Shown one piece after another: positions 58,020 to 64,000 of a DNA stretch of 64,000 bases. The notes under the pieces are model-generated. The model was not told where the DNA came from. It did no database searches and was given only the letters and a program-made list of their open reading frames with translations. Both the position numbers and the translations under genes were made by a program. The stretch is from Vibrio fortis (GTDB lineage: Bacteria; Pseudomonadota; Gammaproteobacteria; Enterobacterales; Vibrionaceae): NCBI RefSeq assembly GCF_024347475.1, contig NZ_AP025488.1:1-64000 (forward strand), read 5' to 3'. Position 1 is the first letter of the stretch, and each line of letters opens with the position of its first letter.

Positions 58020-59282
58020 TTACTCTTTAGTCAGTTTGAATCTATCCACTGCGTCTTTAAGTAACTCAGGTTTAAGTGCTTTGCCATAATGTCCGAAAGT
58101 CATACTGTGATTCTTGTGCCCCACGATCTGTGACACTATATGTTCTGGAACACCTGACTTTTTTAATTCGTCAATAAAGGTATGCCTAAAAGAGTATGAG
58201 GTTGGTCGTTTACCAGCTTTAAAACCACAAGCTGTCAAAACTTCACCCATGGTATCTCTATAGTCCTTTGACCAGTCCAAATCCTTTCCTCGAGGAATAA
58301 AATCAAAGAGTTGGAGATGTTTCTGATCATGCCGTGCTTTCACGTAATCTAAAAAGCCCATCTTTAATAGGTCTTCATGAATTGGTACTTGCCTTTTAGA
58401 TGCTGCGTTTTTTAGGTGCTGTTGTTCACCATTATCAGTAAATGAAATGGTTGGAAATGGTTCTGAAATCTTGATGTCGGCAACGCTAAGTTGGCAAGCT
58501 TCAGAAGGACGGCAACCATGAAAGTAGATAACTTTAGTAGCCCAACGAAAGGATAGGCTTTGCTCGTTAAAGGCACGGCTTGAGAAAAGACGTTTTAATT
58601 CTTTTAGTCCCCATCGTGGTCGATGGGAATGTGACGAGGAGCTTTTACTTGGTAGCTTTATATGAGCGAATGGGTTCGTGGCTATTAGCTCTTGCACGAC
58701 ACACCAGTTCATAAATTGTTTGATGGCCGCGAGATAGTCCCTTAAAGTCTTATGGCTTAATCCTCGGCTTAAGAGTTCATCTCGATAAGCCATAGCTACG
58801 CTACTGGTGATACTCGTTCGTTTCAGTTGCTCAACAAACTTTAAGAAGTCGCCATTACGTTGTTTTAGCTGCTTTAGGGTAAGGTTAGTAACTTTTTCTA
58901 AACGTTTGGATTCAACAAACTGATCCAATGTTTTTGAATTAATGACAAGCGCCGTTTTCACTTTTTGAAGTTTGCCTGTTGAAGTAATAGGACGACACTT
59001 TGAAAGGTGATCTGTAGCTTGGTGATTGAAGGATTCCCTGAGCTGATTGATTTCATCATTCAATAGCTGTTTGAAGCGTTCGAATGTTAGTGGCAGTGCC
59101 TTTGCGTCATCAAACAGCTCAAAGATGGTTTTGGTTTGCTCGATGTTGCGTCGGTATGCTAACCGTCGCTCTCGTGTGAATAGGGATAAACGGATCTCCT
59201 TTGGAAAGCCATTACCTTGGAGTGAAAGAGGGGTTGCTATACGTGTGTAGTACACACCATTTGATTGTCGAAACAAATACAT
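58020..59282 (-). CDS. Tyrosine-type integrase of the tRNA-Ser island
   Basis: 420 residues. The N-terminal MYLFRQSNGVYYTRIATP is the arm-binding start common to tRNA-targeting integrases, a SAM-like domain (about 165-250) follows, and the catalytic domain has Arg in HGCRPSEACQL, His-x-x-Arg in YSFRHTFIDEL, His in IVGHKNHSMTFG and Tyr in GHYGKAL. GGGAGA precedes the ATG. It lies next to the right att repeat with its 5' end toward it, the usual position for the integrase that made the insertion. Confidence 0.95.
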   Translation of the reverse strand: MYLFRQSNGVYYTRIATPLSLQGNGFPKEIRLSLFTRERRLAYRRNIEQTKTIFELFDDAKALPLTFERFKQLLNDEINQLRESFNHQATDHLSKCRPITSTGKLQKVKTALVINSKTLDQFVESKRLEKVTNLTLKQLKQRNGDFLKFVEQLKRTSITSSVAMAYRDELLSRGLSHKTLRDYLAAIKQFMNWCVVQELIATNPFAHIKLPSKSSSSHSHRPRWGLKELKRLFSSRAFNEQSLSFRWATKVIYFHGCRPSEACQLSVADIKISEPFPTISFTDNGEQQHLKNAASKRQVPIHEDLLKMGFLDYVKARHDQKHLQLFDFIPRGKDLDWSKDYRDTMGEVLTACGFKAGKRPTSYSFRHTFIDELKKSGVPEHIVSQIVGHKNHSMTFGHYGKALKPELLKDAVDRFKLTKE

Positions 59283-59327
59283 CTGTATCTCCCATTTGTA
59301 TTTGTCGACTTTTGAGGTATAAAAACG

Positions 59328-59354
59328 AAAAAACCGCTGTAAAAACAGCGGTTT
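59328..59354 (-). terminator. Island-borne terminator directly downstream of tRNA-Ser
   Basis: AAACCGCTGT and ACAGCGGTTT make a perfect 10-bp stem around 4 nt, followed on the reverse strand by TTTTTT. It lies just inside the right att repeat, between the rRNA/tRNA transcript and the integrase gene on the same strand. Confidence 0.85.
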
Positions 59355-59365
59355 AATCTTTGAAT

Positions 59366-59389
59366 GTGGTGGAGGGATAGGGATTTGAA
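59366..59389 (-). repeat. Right attachment repeat (att), inside the tRNA-Ser gene
   Basis: 24 bp identical to 48076-48099, covering the CCA end and T arm of tRNA-Ser. The tRNA stays intact because the element carried this copy of its 3' end. Confidence 0.9.
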
Positions 59390-59457
59390 CCCTAGAACCG
59401 CTATTAACGGTTGCCGGTTTTCAAGACCGGTGCTTTCGACCACTCAGCCATCCCTCC
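59367..59457 (-). tRNA. tRNA-Ser(UGA)
   Basis: 91 nt with the long variable arm of class II tRNAs. The acceptor arm pairs GGAGGGA with TCCCTCC, the anticodon stem CCGGT/ACCGG encloses CTTGAAA with anticodon TGA, and CCA is encoded. It begins about 70 nt after 5S rRNA with no T-run terminator between them, so it is probably processed from the rRNA operon transcript. It is also the integration site of the island. Confidence 0.95.
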
Positions 59458-59526
59458 AACAAATTGTCATCAACAGATTAGTACACTGTTGAGGTTGTTA
59501 CTTGTTACACAAGTAACTAAATCAAA

Positions 59527-59642
59527 GCCTGGCGATGTCCTACTCTCACATGGGGAAGCCCCACACTACCATCGGCGCTATTGCGTTTCACTTCTGAGTT
59601 CGGCATGGAATCAGGTGGGTCCACAACGCTATGGTCGCCAAG
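59527..59642 (-). rRNA. 5S ribosomal RNA
   Basis: About 116 nt, recognised from GCTTGGCGACCATAGCG at the 5' side, CCGAACTCAGAAGTGAAAC in the middle and the GCCAGGC end. Ends are accurate to a few nucleotides. Confidence 0.95.
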
Positions 59643-59787
59643 CAAATTCTTTCTTCTCTGATTTTCTTTCAGAAAAGTAATTTGGAAAGCTGTTTATTCT
59701 CTAAACTCATTCAAGTGCTCTTGTTTGCCTCTGCTTTTTAAAGCGGAAACAATGTTTTGAGTCCATCAAAACCCCTTGGGTGTTGTA

Positions 59788-62679
<2,892 letters not shown>

Positions 62680-63059
62680 TACAACCCGAAAGGGTCTTAA
62701 TGTATGGCAACTAACCAAGGTTTTGGTTGTAATAAGAAGGGTTAGTTCTTATTACGTGTTTGCCGGACTCAATTTTTGCTCTTTATTTTCACTTTTAAAA
62801 AGTGAAGACAAAAAGCCAAGACACTTGAATGTGTTTGTGTTGTGTTTACTGTTCTTAATAAATAAGAGCAGATAAACATTGAGAACTTTTAATTTGATTA
62901 ACTTAATCACAGCCTTGAGCTGTTTGATTTCACTTTTTAAAGTGAAAACCAATTAAGTAATCAGTCAGCTTTCCAAATTGTTAAAGAGCAAGTTTCTTTC
63001 GCTAATGACTAGCTAATGAAAACCATTTTTAAAAGCACTATCACTAATGCGCTTAAAGA
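62680..63059. other. 16S–23S spacer, 23S-proximal part
   Basis: 380 bp of AT-rich spacer between tRNA-Val and 23S, on the reverse strand, with AAAGTGAAAA-type repeats (around 62801 and 62935) that can pair and help process 23S. No gene; the open frame here is not coding. Confidence 0.7.
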
Positions 63060-63135
63060 TGGTGGGCGATACCGGGCTCGAACCAGTGACCCCCTGCTTG
63101 TAAGGCAGGTGCTCTCCCAACTGAGCTAATCGCCC
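63060..63135 (-). tRNA. tRNA-Val(UAC)
   Basis: 76 nt including CCA, starting GGGCGATTAGCTCAGTTGGG; anticodon loop CTTACAA with anticodon TAC. Spacer tRNA of the rRNA operon. Confidence 0.97.
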
Positions 63136-63176
63136 ACATTAGTTTTAATTCCTCGTGGAGAAGAATTCCTCAAGAA

Positions 63177-63252
63177 TGGTGGAGCTAAGCAGGATCGAAC
63201 TGCTGACCTCCTGCGTGCAAGGCAGGCGCTCTCCCAGCTGAGCTATAGCCCC
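63177..63252 (-). tRNA. tRNA-Ala(UGC)
   Basis: 76 nt including CCA, starting GGGGCTATAGCTCAGCTGGG; anticodon loop CTTGCAC with anticodon TGC. Spacer tRNA. Confidence 0.97.
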
Positions 63253-63279
63253 ATCTTAAGAGTCATTTCTTAAAAGAAA

Positions 63280-63355
63280 TGGTGGGTCGTGCAGGATTCG
63301 AACCTGCGACCAATTGATTAAAAGTCAACTGCTCTACCAACTGAGCTAACGACCC
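63280..63355 (-). tRNA. tRNA-Lys(UUU)
   Basis: 76 nt including CCA, starting GGGTCGTTAGCTCAGTTGG; anticodon loop CTTTTAA with anticodon TTT. Spacer tRNA. Confidence 0.97.
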
Positions 63356-63357
63356 AA

Positions 63358-63433
63358 TGGTATCCCGTAGGGGAGTCGAACCCCTGTTACCGCCGTGAAA
63401 GGGCGGTGTCCTAGGCCTCTAGACGAACGGGAC
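63358..63433 (-). tRNA. tRNA-Glu(UUC)
   Basis: 76 nt including CCA, starting GTCCCGTTCGTCTAGAGG; anticodon loop CTTTCAC with anticodon TTC. First spacer tRNA after 16S; only 2 bp separate it from tRNA-Lys. Confidence 0.97.
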
Positions 63434-63555
63434 ACTAAGTTTGTTTCCGCTTTAAAAAGCAGAAGCAAATTGGTTGAAGATATTGGGATATCTTCATCTC
63501 TTTACTTTCTAAACCGTATCAATCTGTGTGGACACTTATCGTGAATATCTTCGTA

Positions 63556-64000
<445 letters not shown>

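Larger units (their letters stand above)
48076..59389. mobile_element. 11.3-kb mobilizable genomic island in tRNA-Ser(UGA)
   Basis: Bounded by 24-bp direct repeats, the right one inside an intact tRNA-Ser gene. A tyrosine recombinase gene (58020-59282) lies 84 bp from that repeat. Cargo in order: C5 methyltransferase, OLD-like ATPase, KfrA-like protein, MobV-like relaxase, small ORF, second tyrosine recombinase, interrupted ORF and an unknown gene pair. Base composition is more AT-rich than the flanking core genes. It lacks a visible type IV secretion set or replication initiator, so it is best described as an integrative mobilizable element. Extent is seen; mobility is inferred. Confidence 0.9.

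Noticed and set aside
62752..62952. 66-codon ORF in the 16S-23S spacer
   Set aside because: Lies in the processed rRNA spacer with Lys/Leu-rich low-complexity translation; not a gene.

Overview
The window is a gamma-proteobacterial chromosome segment, almost certainly Vibrio. The evidence is a reverse-strand rRNA operon with a 16S–Glu–Lys–Ala–Val–23S–5S order, an adjacent CqsS/CqsA quorum-sensing pair, the PpsR/PpsA and RimK modules, and overall Vibrio-like protein content. cqsA/cqsS and ppsA sit on chromosome II in V. cholerae, so this may be the second chromosome; that is inference only.

Layout. 1–8.1 kb: a cut membrane protein, a YtrA-type GntR regulator with its ABC transporter operon (a near-perfect dyad overlaps the promoter), small exported and housekeeping genes, a Nudix hydrolase, a long RluA-family pseudouridine synthase and an exported alpha/beta hydrolase. 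8.1–16.8 kb: a membrane-bound AraC regulator, a NhaC-family transporter behind four tandem MetJ boxes (hence the methionine transporter MetT), an exported protein with CpxR-like boxes, a metallo-hydrolase, a chemotaxis receptor, and SgrR with a divergent 28-codon ORF plus strong RNA hairpins where enterics carry sgrS/sgrT. 17–19.4 kb: rimK with a RimK-associated aspartyl protease and a second metallo-hydrolase. 19.5–27.7 kb: a 2067-residue BvgS-like phosphorelay kinase divergent from a double-receiver hybrid regulator. 27.8–34.2 kb: ordinary metabolic and redox genes and two small proteins. 34.4–36.7 kb: a five-gene cluster of unrecognised secreted proteins, including a paralogous pair. 36.9–43.4 kb: ppsR/ppsA, a MATE pump and a small unknown membrane/lipoprotein cluster. 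44.2–47.5 kb: cqsS and cqsA, convergent.

48.08–59.39 kb is an 11.3-kb integrated element bounded by 24-bp direct repeats; the right copy is the 3' end of an intact tRNA-Ser(UGA). It carries a C5 cytosine methyltransferase whose 3' end overlaps, tail to tail, an OLD-like ATPase/Toprim protein; a KfrA-like DNA-binding protein with iteron-like repeats; a MobV-like HUH relaxase; two different tyrosine recombinases; an amber-interrupted small ORF; and a tightly coupled pair of unknown proteins (385 and 255 aa). It looks mobilizable and is the best place in the window to look for an undescribed anti-phage or maintenance system: the methyltransferase/OLD pair and the unknown pair are the main candidates.

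59.4–64 kb: tRNA-Ser(UGA), 5S, 23S, four spacer tRNAs and the 3' part of 16S, all on the reverse strand. The tRNA-Ser appears to be the distal gene of the rRNA operon. The element brought its own terminator next to the tRNA and left the ancestral one at its far end.
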